Source: Roseicyclus amphidinii (GTDB lineage Bacteria; Pseudomonadota; Alphaproteobacteria; Rhodobacterales; Rhodobacteraceae). From it: a DNA stretch of 64,000 nt. The position numbers were made by a program, and so were the translations under genes. This document shows, in pieces, positions 39,487 to 48,553 of the stretch. Location of the stretch: NCBI RefSeq assembly GCF_030163755.1, contig NZ_JASJOE010000003.1:55383-119382 (forward strand). The letters are read 5' to 3'. Position 1 is the stretch's first letter; each line of letters starts with the position of its first letter. The notes beneath the pieces were generated by a model, which searched no databases, was not told the DNA's origin, and worked only from the letters and a program-made list of their open reading frames with translations.

Positions 39487-40617
39487 TCAGATCGGCGCGA
39501 TATCGCCCTCGGCGCGGGCCGCGTGGAACCCGGCTTCGAACTCGGCGAAGCGGTCCGCCGCGATGGCCTCGCGCATGCCCTGCATCAGCTCCTGGTAATA
39601 GTGCAGGTTGTGCCAGGTCAGCAGCATGGACGAGATGATCTCTCCCGCGCGAAAGACGTGGTGCAGATAGGCGCGGGAATACCCCGTGCAGGCGGGACAG
39701 CTGCACTCTTCGTCGAGCGGGCGCGGGTCGTCCGCGTGGCGCGCGTTCTTGATGTTCACGACACCGCGCCGGGTAAAGGCCTGCCCCGTCCGCCCCGAGC
39801 GGGACGGCAGGACGCAATCCATCATGTCGATCCCGCGCGCCACGGCGCCGACGATGTCGTCGGGCTTGCCCACACCCATCAGGTAACGCGGCTTGTCCAC
39901 CGGCAGCATGTCTGGCGCATGGTCGAGGCAGCCGAACATCGCCTCCTGCCCCTCGCCCACGGCAAGGCCGCCGACCGCGTAGCCGTCGAAGCCGATGGCC
40001 TTGAGCGCCTCGGCGCTTTCCTCGCGGAAATCCCGTTCAAGCCCACCTTGCTGGATGCCGAAAAGCGCGTGACCGGGCCGGTCGCCGAAAGCGTCCTTGG
40101 ACCGCTCGGCCCAGCGCATCGACAGGCGCATGCTCTCGGCGATGCGGTCACGGGTGGCGGGCAATGCCGGGCATTCGTCGAAACACATCACGATGTCGCT
40201 GCCCAGAAGCTTCTGGATCTCCATAGACCGCTCGGGCGTAAGCATGTGCCGCGAGCCGTCGATATGGCTGCGGAAACTTACCCCTTCCTCGGTCAGCTTG
40301 CGCAGATCGGCCAGGCTCATCACCTGGAAGCCGCCCGAATCCGTCAGGATCGGCCGCTCCCAGTTCATGAAGCGGTGCAACCCGCCCAGCGCCGCGATGC
40401 GTTCCGCCGTGGGCCGCAACATCAGGTGGTAGGTGTTGCCGAGCAGGATGTCGGCGCCTGTCGCGCGGACGCTTTCGGGCAACATCGCCTTGACGGTCGC
40501 CGCCGTGCCCACGGGCATGAAGGCGGGCGTGCGGATCTCGCCGCGCGGGGTCGAGATGACGCCGGTGCGGGCCTTGCCCGAGGTGGCGGAGAGGGTGAAG
40601 GAGAAACGCGCGCTCAT
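39487..40617 (-). CDS. tgt: tRNA-guanine transglycosylase
   Basis: 376 residues. [12 protein letters not shown] holds the first catalytic Asp, CFDECPA is present, the nucleophile region is [12 protein letters not shown], and the zinc site is [16 protein letters not shown]. The enzyme exchanges G34 for preQ1 in tRNA-Asp, Asn, His and Tyr, the first step in queuosine insertion. gluQRS (this window) later modifies Q in tRNA-Asp. Divergent from the cNMP-binding gene. Confidence 0.97.
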   Translation of the reverse strand: MSARFSFTLSATSGKARTGVISTPRGEIRTPAFMPVGTAATVKAMLPESVRATGADILLGNTYHLMLRPTAERIAALGGLHRFMNWERPILTDSGGFQVMSLADLRKLTEEGVSFRSHIDGSRHMLTPERSMEIQKLLGSDIVMCFDECPALPATRDRIAESMRLSMRWAERSKDAFGDRPGHALFGIQQGGLERDFREESAEALKAIGFDGYAVGGLAVGEGQEAMFGCLDHAPDMLPVDKPRYLMGVGKPDDIVGAVARGIDMMDCVLPSRSGRTGQAFTRRGVVNIKNARHADDPRPLDEECSCPACTGYSRAYLHHVFRAGEIISSMLLTWHNLHYYQELMQGMREAIAADRFAEFEAGFHAARAEGDIAPI

Positions 40618-40663
40618 GGGCACGGCGCTACAGCCTGAGCGAAGCCAGCGCAAGCGCAGGTGA

Positions 40664-40691
40664 TTGACCTCGCGCCCTGCCGGGGTAGGCT
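40664..40691 (+). promoter_or_regulatory. Putative sigma-70 promoter of the cNMP-domain gene
   Basis: TTGACC at 40664-40669, 16-base spacer, TAGGCT at 40686-40691, 22 bases before the ATG at 40714. Confidence 0.4.
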
Positions 40692-40713
40692 TGGGCGAGA
40701 CGAAAGGATCAAC

Positions 40714-41340
40714 ATGACTGTCGTCGATGCCATAGGGTTCCTGGCCGCAGGGCTGGTTTTCCTGACCTTCTGGATGAAGACGCTGATCGCGCTGCGCCTC
40801 GTGGCCATCGGCTCGAACATCGCCTTCGCGGGCTATGGCGTGATCGCCGAACTGATGCCCATCGTGGTGCTGCACCTGCTGCTGTTGCCGCTCAACCTCT
40901 ATCGGGCGTGGGAGCAACTGCGCCTGCGACGGCGGATCGAGACCGCCCTGAGCACACCGCCACAGGTCGAGACCCTGCTGCCCCACATGCGCGAACGCCC
41001 CATGGCCGAGGGCGCTGAGGTGTTCCGCAAGGGCGACCGGGCGGATTGCCTCTATTTCGTGGCCAGCGGCCTCGTGGAAATCCCCGAGTTCGCGGCCGAG
41101 ATCGCGCCGGGCCAGCTGTTCGGCGAGGTGGGGCTGTTCAACCGCGAGGGTCGGCGGGTCGCAAGCGCGGTGATGAAACGGGCGGGCACGCTGTGCCTGA
41201 TCGAGCGCGACACCATCCTGCGCCTGTGTCACACGCAGCCCGATATCGGGTTGTCCCTGACCCGGCTTCTGGCCGACCGGATCGCGCCCGCGCCTGCCCC
41301 GGTCAGGCTGACCCCGCCCGCCGCGGGGCACGACGGCTGA
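40714..41340 (+). CDS. Membrane protein with C-terminal cyclic-nucleotide-binding domain
   Basis: 208 residues from [19 protein letters not shown] precedes the ATG. Residues 1-70 form three hydrophobic helices resembling YgjV-like inner-membrane proteins ([28 protein letters not shown]). A cNMP-binding domain follows (about 95-185: [38 protein letters not shown]). The phosphate-binding cassette GEVGLFN-x-EGRR is present although shortened. Ligand and output are unknown; no effector domain follows, so it might regulate a membrane partner. Confidence 0.8.
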   Translation: MTVVDAIGFLAAGLVFLTFWMKTLIALRLVAIGSNIAFAGYGVIAELMPIVVLHLLLLPLNLYRAWEQLRLRRRIETALSTPPQVETLLPHMRERPMAEGAEVFRKGDRADCLYFVASGLVEIPEFAAEIAPGQLFGEVGLFNREGRRVASAVMKRAGTLCLIERDTILRLCHTQPDIGLSLTRLLADRIAPAPAPVRLTPPAAGHDG

Positions 41341-41485
41341 CGCGGCAACGCCCCTGTCAAACCGTCACGAAGCCGTGCTACGCGCCGCGCTGAACACCCG
41401 CGAGTCGCCCATAGCGGTGGCGCACGGACCAACAGGACCAACAGGACCGACAGGGTCCGATGACAGGCACACGGAAGGCTTGAAG

Positions 41486-42874
41486 ATGACCGAAGGATTG
41501 ATCCTCGGCTGGGAGGAATGGATCGCCCTGCCCGGTCTCGGCCTGCCTGCGCTCAAGGCCAAGGTCGACACCGGAGCGCGCACCTCGGCGCTGCATGCCT
41601 TCGACATCGAACCCTTCGGCCCCGCCAACCGGCCCAAGCTGCGCTTTGCCGTGCATCCGGTGCCGGGGCGCACCGACCTGACCATCGCCTGCTCGGCCCC
41701 GATCAAGGACCGGCGCGAGGTGACCTCGTCCAACGGCGAGAGCGAGCTGCGCTACGTCATCGAGACCGCGCTGCGCATCGGCGAGGCCGAGGTGCCGGTC
41801 GAGGTCACGCTGACCGACCGCACCAACATGGCCTACCGGATGCTGATCGGGCGGCAGGCGATCCAGCCCGACTGGCGTGTCAGCCCCACCGAAAGCTTCT
41901 GCCAGCCGCGCCTGAGCTACGAGGTCTACCATACCGCCGAGGTCAAGCTTGCCGCCCCGCACCGGTCCCTGCGCATCGCGGTCCTGAGCCGCGAGGACAA
42001 TTTCTCGACCCGCCGCATCGTCACCGAGGGCGAGGCCCGCGGCCACACGGTCGAGGTGATCGACACCACCCGCTGCTACATGGCGATCAACGCGCTGGCC
42101 CCCGAGGTGCATTACGACGGCAAACGCCTGCCGCGCTACGACGCGGTGATCCCGCGCATCGGCGCGGGCGTCACCAGCTACGGCACCGCCGTGCTGCGCC
42201 AGTTCGAGACGCTGGGCACGCTTTGCATCAACGGCAGCGCGGGGATCACCGCCAGCCGCGACAAGCTGCACGCCCACCAGATGCTTGCCGCCAAGGGCAT
42301 CGGCATGCCGCAGACGGCCTTTGCCGCCAGCCCCAAGGACACCGACAACCTGATCGGGCTGGTGGGGTCCGGGCCGCTGATCATCAAGCTTCTGGAATCG
42401 ACGCAAGGAAAGGGCGTGGTGCTGGCCGAGACGAAGAAGGCCGCGCAATCGGTGATCGACGCCTTCCGCGGCCTGCGCGCGAATTTCCTCGTGCAGCATT
42501 TCGTGCGGGAGGCCGCGGGCGAGGACATCCGCTGCCTCGTGGTGGACGGGCGCGTGGTCGCGTCGATGAAGCGCACCGCGGGCGGCGACGATTTCCGCTC
42601 GAACCTGCACCGCGGCGGCACCGCGCAGGCCGTCCGCATCTCCAAGGAGGAACGCGAGACCGCGGTCCGCGCGGCGCGCGTCTTCGGCCTCGGGCTGGCG
42701 GGGGTGGACCTGTTGCGCGGGCATGACGGGCCAAAGGTGCTGGAGGTCAATTCCTCGCCCGGTCTGCAGGGCATAGAAGAGGCGACGGGCAAGAACATCG
42801 CCGCCCTGCTCTACGACGCCATCGAGAAACGCGTCCGCCCCGCCCCGGTCAGGAAGCGGCGCGGCGGGGCGTGA
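41486..42874 (+). CDS. Fused ATP-dependent zinc protease-like domain and RimK ATP-grasp ligase
   Basis: 462 residues from MTEGLILGWEEW; GGAAGG precedes the ATG. The N-terminal 140 residues are a retropepsin-like RimB domain (LKAKVDTGARTSALHAFDI, LIGRQAI). The rest is RimK ATP-grasp: VIPRIGAGVTSYGTAVLRQFE, INGSAGITASRDKLHAHQMLAAKG, LLESTQGKGVVLAE, FVREAAGEDIRCLVVDG, and VDLLRGHDGPKVLEVNSSPGLQGIEE. RimK adds glutamates to ribosomal protein S6; RimB homologues trim or regulate this. An in-frame ATG-like start further upstream would add GPT repeats and is rejected. Confidence 0.88.
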   Translation: MTEGLILGWEEWIALPGLGLPALKAKVDTGARTSALHAFDIEPFGPANRPKLRFAVHPVPGRTDLTIACSAPIKDRREVTSSNGESELRYVIETALRIGEAEVPVEVTLTDRTNMAYRMLIGRQAIQPDWRVSPTESFCQPRLSYEVYHTAEVKLAAPHRSLRIAVLSREDNFSTRRIVTEGEARGHTVEVIDTTRCYMAINALAPEVHYDGKRLPRYDAVIPRIGAGVTSYGTAVLRQFETLGTLCINGSAGITASRDKLHAHQMLAAKGIGMPQTAFAASPKDTDNLIGLVGSGPLIIKLLESTQGKGVVLAETKKAAQSVIDAFRGLRANFLVQHFVREAAGEDIRCLVVDGRVVASMKRTAGGDDFRSNLHRGGTAQAVRISKEERETAVRAARVFGLGLAGVDLLRGHDGPKVLEVNSSPGLQGIEEATGKNIAALLYDAIEKRVRPAPVRKRRGGA

Positions 42875-43006
42875 CCCCACGACCACAGCCATGTCCATGG
42901 CGCAGGTGCAACGCCTCAGCCATCAGGCAGCCCCCTTGCATTGACCGTAGAACCCCTCGGCAGGGTAGTCTTGACGTAGGGTAATCCTTCGCAAGAGGGG
43001 GCCGAC

Positions 43007-44170
43007 ATGGGCGACGATCCCGGTTCGAAACCGCAGATGACCTCGGTCGAGCATCGCTACGAGATGATGATGCGCGAGCTCAGCGAGCGCAACGAAACCC
43101 AGATCCGGTTTTTCCGCTGGGCGGCATCGCTCGGGTTCACGCTGGTCGTCATCGCCGGCGGTGTGCTGGCCTTTGTCTTCAACGGCAGCCTGAACGCGAT
43201 CCGGGTCGAATTGCGCGAAGCTGTTACGATATACGTGAACAGCGTCATCACCGAGGGGACCCAAGGATTCAAGGATATCGAGGAACTTTCGTCTTCCTTC
43301 CGACGAGCGACCGAGGATCTCGCGGAATTGCAGGCGACGCTCGAGCGCCTGAGCTTCTTCGAGACCGCGACAGGCCCCGTCGACGAGGTTCCGCCCGCGA
43401 TCTACGCGCGGTTGAGCGAGCTGGAGGACGGCTTCTGGGGGGAAAGCGCGACGGATGGTGTCGACCGCCCCGCCGACGAGCAGTATTTCGAGGCGGCCGT
43501 TCTCCTGCAGCGCGCGATAGATGCCGGTTTGCAGGAAAGCATGGACCCGAACGAGGTGTTCAATTCCGGCATCATCGCCTCGCGCATGGGGTTCGAAGCG
43601 GAAGCCGCAAAGCTGCGCACCATCGCCTTCAGCCTCAGGCCCACGCCCGACCATCGGGCGACGATGCTGGCCAGCGAAGACATGTTCGGCATCAGGTATC
43701 GCATCGAAAGCGGAGTGCTGGTGCGCGACGACGCCCCGCGCGAGACCGTGCGTAGCGAAGCATGGAACTCCATGCTGCTCCTTGTGGGTTCGGCCGGGAT
43801 GGAGTCCCAGACGCAGGTCTATTCGCAGGCGGCGAACATGGCCGAGCGCAATCGCGCCCTCGGCTACACGCAGGAACTCGCCGAACGGCTCGAATCCGTG
43901 ACCACGGATCGTCCGGACCTCGTGACCGCCTACACCTATGCAATCCTCGCCGATCTCGAAACGCGAAGCGGGGGGACAGGCTGGCGCGAGGCGTTCCGGC
44001 ACTATCAGGGCATGTCCATCGCGCTGCTGGCGGAAGACTCGCCCAACACGCCGATCTACGACCCGACTGTCCGAAACCTGCTGTCGCGGGCCAATTTCGT
44101 GGGAGAGCTGAACGAGGTGATCGAGGCCTTGCGGAGTGCCGGCGTCGATCTCTCCCGCGCCCTGCCCTAG
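43007..44170 (+). CDS. Single-pass membrane protein of unknown function
   Basis: 387 residues. A basic-polar N terminus (about 1-38) is followed by one transmembrane helix (WAASLGFTLVVIAGGVLAFVF, about 40-58), a helical coiled-coil-prone stretch (about 65-115), then a helical C-terminal domain rich in TPR-like spacing (EQYFEAAVLLQRAIDAGL, NEVFNSGIIASRMGFEAEAAKLRTIAFSLRP). No recognisable family; the C-terminal region faces the periplasm by the positive-inside rule only if the N terminus is cytoplasmic. Its base composition at the third position is less extreme than that of neighbours. It ends on the stop base adjoining the DUF1428 gene. Confidence 0.7.
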   Translation: MGDDPGSKPQMTSVEHRYEMMMRELSERNETQIRFFRWAASLGFTLVVIAGGVLAFVFNGSLNAIRVELREAVTIYVNSVITEGTQGFKDIEELSSSFRRATEDLAELQATLERLSFFETATGPVDEVPPAIYARLSELEDGFWGESATDGVDRPADEQYFEAAVLLQRAIDAGLQESMDPNEVFNSGIIASRMGFEAEAAKLRTIAFSLRPTPDHRATMLASEDMFGIRYRIESGVLVRDDAPRETVRSEAWNSMLLLVGSAGMESQTQVYSQAANMAERNRALGYTQELAERLESVTTDRPDLVTAYTYAILADLETRSGGTGWREAFRHYQGMSIALLAEDSPNTPIYDPTVRNLLSRANFVGELNEVIEALRSAGVDLSRALP

Positions 44171-44554
44171 TCAGCAGGCGACAGGCTGGCCCCCGTCGCC
44201 GGCCACGAAAAGCGGCTCGAACCCGCCCCACATCATCCGCGCGCCGTCGAAGGGCATCTCCTCGCCCATCTCGGCCCGAAGCGCGGGGTCGGACATGATC
44301 CGCCCCCATGCGGCGTCATGGGTCGCACGGTCGGGCCAGATCATCCAGGCGAAGACCACGGCCTCGCCCTCCTCCAGCTTCACCGCCTGGGGAAAGGAGG
44401 TGAGCTTGCCCGGTTCCCCGTCCACGCCCAAGTTCTCCTGCACCGAGAGGCAGCCAAGACGCCGGAACACCGCCCAGCTGGCCGCGGCATGTTGGCGATA
44501 CTCCGCCTTGCGGGCCTCGGGCACGGCCAGCAGAAACCCCTGAACATACGTCAT
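44171..44554 (-). CDS. DUF1428 family protein
   Basis: 127 residues from MTYVQGFLLAVPEARKAEYRQHAAASWAVF, with AGGAG 9 bases upstream. LTSFPQAVKLEEGEAVVFAWMIWPDRATHDAAW and MPFDGARMMWGGFEPLF are the family's conserved parts; the fold is a dimeric alpha/beta barrel. Function unknown. Convergent with the 387-residue membrane-protein gene, directly abutting. Confidence 0.9.
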   Translation of the reverse strand: MTYVQGFLLAVPEARKAEYRQHAAASWAVFRRLGCLSVQENLGVDGEPGKLTSFPQAVKLEEGEAVVFAWMIWPDRATHDAAWGRIMSDPALRAEMGEEMPFDGARMMWGGFEPLFVAGDGGQPVAC

Positions 44555-44698
44555 CCTGCACACTCCTGAGGCCGGGACGGCCCCGAGGCTGCCAGCTTTC
44601 TGCCCGCATGGCGAGCCTGTCGCGGCCGGCCCGCCCTTTACGCCCCTGCCCGCTTTCCTTATATCTTCGCTCAGGAATAACCCGAAGGTGACGGACCG

Positions 44699-45061
44699 AT
44701 GTCAGACGCGCAGCCGCAGTTGGAGGGCACACCCCTCATCCAGCCATCCAGCACCGATCACCCGCTCTACGACAAGGTGGTCGAGGCCTGCCGCTCGGTC
44801 TACGACCCCGAGATCCCGGTGAACATCTTCGACCTCGGGCTGGTCTACACGATCGACATCAACCCCGAGAACGAGGTGCGCGTGATCATGACGCTGACCG
44901 CGCCGGGCTGCCCCGTGGCGGGCGAGATGCCCGGCTGGGTCGCCGATGCGGTCGAGCCGCTCGAAGGGGTGAAGCATGTCGATGTCGACCTCACCTGGGA
45001 GCCGCCCTGGGGCATGGACATGATGTCGGACGAGGCACGGCTGGAGCTGGGTTTCATGTGA
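44699..45061 (+). CDS. sufT: SUF system Fe-S assembly protein (SufT/DUF59)
   Basis: 120 residues. The DUF59 core is CRSVYDPEIPVNIFDLGLVYTIDI and LTAPGCPVAGEMPGWVADAV with the invariant Cys. SufT-type proteins help mature Fe-S proteins under oxidative or iron-poor conditions. In Rhodobacterales it usually stands with suf genes, and an IscA-type gene follows 109 bases on. Confidence 0.9.
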   Translation: MSDAQPQLEGTPLIQPSSTDHPLYDKVVEACRSVYDPEIPVNIFDLGLVYTIDINPENEVRVIMTLTAPGCPVAGEMPGWVADAVEPLEGVKHVDVDLTWEPPWGMDMMSDEARLELGFM

Positions 45062-45170
45062 CCCGGCCCCCGCAAGACGGCCGCGACCGCGACCTCAAGA
45101 CGTCCTTGAGACAGCGGACCGCCAGTCTTACATTGACGACAAGGACCCAAGCCCCCGAAGGACCAGACCC

Positions 45171-45557
45171 ATGTTCGGCATTCCCGGCAAGCAGGCCGTC
45201 ACCCTCACCCCCGCCGCCATCCGCCAGATTTCCCGGCTGATGGACAAGGACGGGCACCAGGGGCTGCGCATCGGCATCAAGAAGGGCGGTTGCGCGGGCA
45301 TGGAATACACCATGGATTACGTGACCGAGGTCGACCCCCATGACGAGGTGGTCGAGGTCGAGGGCGCGCGCGTGATGATCGCGCCGATGGCGCAGATGTT
45401 CCTGTTCGGCACGGAAATCGACTACGAGACCACGCTGCTCGAATCCGGCTTCAAGTTCCGCAATCCCAACGTGACCGACGCCTGCGGCTGCGGCGAGTCG
45501 ATCAAGTTCAAGGATGTCGAGGAACTGGAGGCCGAACGCGCCGCGACCGGCCAGTGA
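45171..45557 (+). CDS. HesB/IscA (SufA)-type Fe-S carrier
   Basis: 128 residues. The three ligand cysteines of A-type carriers are present: GGCAGMEYT (first Cys) and ACGCGES near the C terminus. ITLTPAAIRQISRLM and FKFRNPNVTDACGCGESI are typical. It carries Fe-S clusters to apo-proteins. Its stop overlaps the TfoX-N gene start (GTGA), so the two are coupled. Confidence 0.92.
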   Translation: MFGIPGKQAVTLTPAAIRQISRLMDKDGHQGLRIGIKKGGCAGMEYTMDYVTEVDPHDEVVEVEGARVMIAPMAQMFLFGTEIDYETTLLESGFKFRNPNVTDACGCGESIKFKDVEELEAERAATGQ

Positions 45558-45898
45558 GCGTCTCAGCCGAAGAGATCGAGGCCGCGCGCGACCTCTTCGC
45601 GGGATTGGGCGAGATCACCACGCGCAAGATGATGGGGGGCCTCTGCCTCTATCACGAGGGCACGATCTTCGCGATCATGATGGGTGACGGCGGTCTTTTC
45701 CTGAAGGGCGCGGGTCCCGTCGTGGCCGAGCTGGAGGCCGCGGGTTGCACGCAATGGTCCTACCAGCGCGAGGGGCGCGACACGCCTACGCGGATGCCCT
45801 ACTGGACCCTGCCCGACGCGGCGCTTGACGACCCGGAGATCGCCTGCGACTGGGCACGGCGCGCGCTGGCGGCGCTTGAAGCGGAAATTGGAGAATAA
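45554..45898 (+). CDS. TfoX N-terminal domain protein
   Basis: 114 residues with GTG start overlapping the IscA-type stop. FAGLGEITTRKMMGGLCLYHEGTIFAIM is the TfoX-N signature, and the length fits a stand-alone domain without TfoX-C. TfoX governs natural transformation in gammaproteobacteria, but stand-alone N-domains in Alphaproteobacteria have no assigned role. Confidence 0.88.
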   Translation: MSVSAEEIEAARDLFAGLGEITTRKMMGGLCLYHEGTIFAIMMGDGGLFLKGAGPVVAELEAAGCTQWSYQREGRDTPTRMPYWTLPDAALDDPEIACDWARRALAALEAEIGE

Positions 45899-46055
45899 TG
45901 GAGAGTTGTTGTGGACCGACCGCCCAAGGTCATGGCCTTGCTCGTCAACTGCACCGATTATCCGCCATCTCCAAGCTTGAGACTTTTCCGTGATTTGACA
46001 GGATTCGCGGCCCGGACACAGCCTCAATAAGGGTAGCAGAGTTGGAGAAGCGCAA

Positions 46056-46205
46056 TTGTTGAGACGATTCTTTCTCTCGATCCTGGATTTTCTGTATATC
46101 GACAGGATTTACTTTAATAAGGTCGCGGCCTTTTTATCTGCGATTGTATGGACAATCATCATCGGTGCGGCCTTCGTCCTGACGGCACGATTGACCTTAT
46201 TTTAG
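46056..46205 (+). CDS. Small single-helix membrane protein in an AT-richer patch
   Basis: 49 codons with a TTG start; GGAG lies 8 bases upstream (46044-46047). A basic aromatic N terminus (LRRFFLSILDFLYIDRIYFNK) precedes one transmembrane helix (VAAFLSAIVWTIIIGAAFVLTA). Codon use is much richer in A and T than in flanking genes, so it could be recent DNA or a conserved small gene under other constraints. A perfect TTGACA (45996-46001) is upstream but no good -10 box was found. No family recognised. Confidence 0.5.
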   Translation: MLRRFFLSILDFLYIDRIYFNKVAAFLSAIVWTIIIGAAFVLTARLTLF

Positions 46206-46312
46206 TGGCGTTCGGCTCCTGAACCAAAGGGTGCCGGTGCCGCCGCGCCTTGACCTTCCGACCCGCCCCTGCAAAGCCTCGGGGACGACAGATAGGCCGA
46301 AGGAAACACCCA

Positions 46313-47059
46313 ATGCCCCGCAAGCTTGCCGCCGGAAACTGGAAGATGAACGGCGACGGGGCCTCGCTGGCCGAGATCGACGCGCTTCTGGCTGCCCATC
46401 CCGCTCCGGGCGTCGACATCCTGATCTGCCCGCCCGCCACGCTGATCGAGCGCATGGCCCGCCGCATCGCGGGCGGCCCGGTCGCGGTCGGTGGCCAGAC
46501 CTGCCACACCGCCGCAAGCGGCGCGCATACCGGCGACATCTCGGCGGCGATGCTGGCCGAGGCGGGGGCGAGCCACGTGATCCTCGGCCATTCCGAGCGC
46601 CGCGCCGATCACGGTGAAAGCAACGAGACGATCCGCGCACAGGCCGAGGCGGCGATGGCCGCGGGGCTGCATGTCATCCTCTGCGTCGGCGAGACCGAGG
46701 CCGAGCGCGATGCCGACGTGACGCTCGAGGTGGTTGGCGGCCAGCTTGCGGGCTCCATCCCCGACGGCGTCACGGGCGCAACGCTGACGGTCGCCTATGA
46801 ACCGGTCTGGGCCATCGGCACCGGGCGCGTGCCCGAGATCGCGCAGATCGCGCAGGTGCATGACGCCATCCGGGCGGCGCTGGTCGACCGGTTCGGCCCC
46901 GAGGGGGGGGCGATGTCGATCCTCTACGGCGGCTCGGTCAAACCCGGCAATGCCGCCGAGATCTTCGCCATCGCCAATGTCGACGGCGCGCTGGTCGGCG
47001 GGGCCTCGCTCAAGGCCGCCGATTTCTCGGGCATCATCGCGGCGCTGGAAGCGGCCTGA
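46313..47059 (+). CDS. tpiA: Triosephosphate isomerase
   Basis: 248 residues. Catalytic residues are visible: Asn-Lys in AAGNWKMNG (about K11), His in ILGHSERR, Glu in [11 protein letters not shown], and the phosphate loop [12 protein letters not shown]. Interconverts DHAP and glyceraldehyde 3-phosphate. Convergent with the PPC-domain protein, 13 bases away. Preceded by AAGGAA. Confidence 0.97.
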   Translation: MPRKLAAGNWKMNGDGASLAEIDALLAAHPAPGVDILICPPATLIERMARRIAGGPVAVGGQTCHTAASGAHTGDISAAMLAEAGASHVILGHSERRADHGESNETIRAQAEAAMAAGLHVILCVGETEAERDADVTLEVVGGQLAGSIPDGVTGATLTVAYEPVWAIGTGRVPEIAQIAQVHDAIRAALVDRFGPEGGAMSILYGGSVKPGNAAEIFAIANVDGALVGGASLKAADFSGIIAALEAA

Positions 47060-47072
47060 GGCGGGCGGCGGA

Positions 47073-48374
47073 TCACTCCGTCGCGGGGACGTAGCGGCCG
47101 ATGCCGACGCGGATCACGCCCTGGTAGTCGGCCGAGTATTGCTGCACGGCCAGCATGTAGCGCCCCGGCTCGACCGGGGCGGACAGCTGCGCGTTCAACG
47201 TGCCGTTCGCATCGTCGTTGAAGCCCAGCATCTCGCCCTCCGCATCGAAGAACGAGATCACCGGGTCGCTGTCGCTGACCTCATCCGCGGAGATCAGGAT
47301 CAGGCCCGCCACCGGCACCTCCATGGCGACCCATGTCGCGCTGTCGCCCGACACGCGCAGATCGCGCGTCAGCTGCGGCGGCAAAAGGCCGAGATCCTCG
47401 ACCGGCCATGACCCGTCCAGCGGCGGCGGCACCTCTCCGGCGGCATATTGCTCGGCCAGCATCGCGCGCGCATCGGTGCCCCCCAGCGTCAGCGTGACCG
47501 GCAGGCCGGGGTCGGACAGGGCGCGCACCCCGATGCAATAGTCCCCCGCCGGCAGCGGCGTGGCGAAATCTATGCGGCTGTCGAGGCCGTCATGATCATC
47601 GTTCTCGGCCAGAAGCGCGCCCGAGGCGTCGAAGACGTAGATATAGGGATCGGCCGCGGGGTTCTCGGCCCGCACCGTCAGGCTTTGCGCACTGCCCAGC
47701 GTGAAGCGGTAGTAGGGGGCGGCCGCGGCCGTCTCCACGGCGCGCAGCCCCTGCGCAAGCTGCGCATCGACCGGCCCCTGGCCCAGGGTGACGGCGGGGG
47801 TCGAGGGCAGGCAGGGCTGCACCCCGACGAAGGGCGCAAGCCCCTCGGTCCCCGCGAAACCGCCTGCAAGCCCCGGCGTCAGCGCCGCCATCTCGAGGCG
47901 GCTGACCTGCAGATCGGCCCGGACGCCCGCGCCGCCGAAGCCGGTCACGGCAAGGCAGTAGTCGCCCGCGGGCAGATCGGGCTCGGCCCGGCTGGCCAGC
48001 CCGCCGCCCGAATCGTCATCCACCACCACCAGCCGCCCGGTGGCGTCGAACAGCTCCAGCACCGTGTCGCCCGCGGCATCGGCAGGCGCGGCCTCGAGGC
48101 GCAGGGCCATCGGCGCGCCGAGGGTGAAGAGCGCGGCAAAGCGCGTGCCCGGCTGCACGTCGACCGCGCCGAGCGCCAGCGGCCCGCTGGCCGCCGCGAT
48201 ATCCGAACCGGCCCGCGTCTGGCCCAGCCACGGCGCGCCGTCGCCCACCCCGCCGCAGGAAATCCCCTGCGCGGCGGCAGGCCCGGCAAGACCTGCGAGC
48301 AGGGCGAGAACGGCGACAGGCGCGCGGGGGGCGGGGATGACGGGAACGGCGGTGGCGGGCAACGGGTTACGCAT
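47073..48374 (-). CDS. Exported multidomain protein with three PPC-like beta domains
   Basis: 433 residues from MRNPLPATAV, with a signal peptide ending GPAAAQ (about 36). Three repeats of a PPC (bacterial pre-peptidase C-terminal) kind can be seen: FDATGRLVVVDDDSGGGLASR...LPAGDYCLAV, FDASGALLAENDDHDGLDSR...LPAGDYCIGV, and FDAEGEMLGFNDDANGTLNAQ...VEPGRYMLAV. Such domains bind calcium or carbohydrate or aid secretion. No catalytic domain is present. Convergent with tpiA and divergent from dctB. Confidence 0.8.
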   Translation of the reverse strand: MRNPLPATAVPVIPAPRAPVAVLALLAGLAGPAAAQGISCGGVGDGAPWLGQTRAGSDIAAASGPLALGAVDVQPGTRFAALFTLGAPMALRLEAAPADAAGDTVLELFDATGRLVVVDDDSGGGLASRAEPDLPAGDYCLAVTGFGGAGVRADLQVSRLEMAALTPGLAGGFAGTEGLAPFVGVQPCLPSTPAVTLGQGPVDAQLAQGLRAVETAAAAPYYRFTLGSAQSLTVRAENPAADPYIYVFDASGALLAENDDHDGLDSRIDFATPLPAGDYCIGVRALSDPGLPVTLTLGGTDARAMLAEQYAAGEVPPPLDGSWPVEDLGLLPPQLTRDLRVSGDSATWVAMEVPVAGLILISADEVSDSDPVISFFDAEGEMLGFNDDANGTLNAQLSAPVEPGRYMLAVQQYSADYQGVIRVGIGRYVPATE

Positions 48375-48553
48375 GACAATGTCCTCGGGCACAGCCCCGG
48401 CGAAAGGGGGCGTTTGCCCGCGATCCTAGACAGGCGGAGGCCCGGCTGGCCAGCGAAATGGCGCGCCGCGCCCGTGACGGGACAGCCGGCGGCGCGCGCC
48501 GCCGCGCGGAGCCTCTGGTCACGCGCCGCGCTGCCGCGCATACTGCCGACCCG

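Noticed and set aside
41375..41485. N-terminal extension of the RimB-RimK protein with GPT repeats
   Set aside because: The 9-base repeats would encode a collagen-like stretch, but the ribosome site and family start point to the ATG at 41486.
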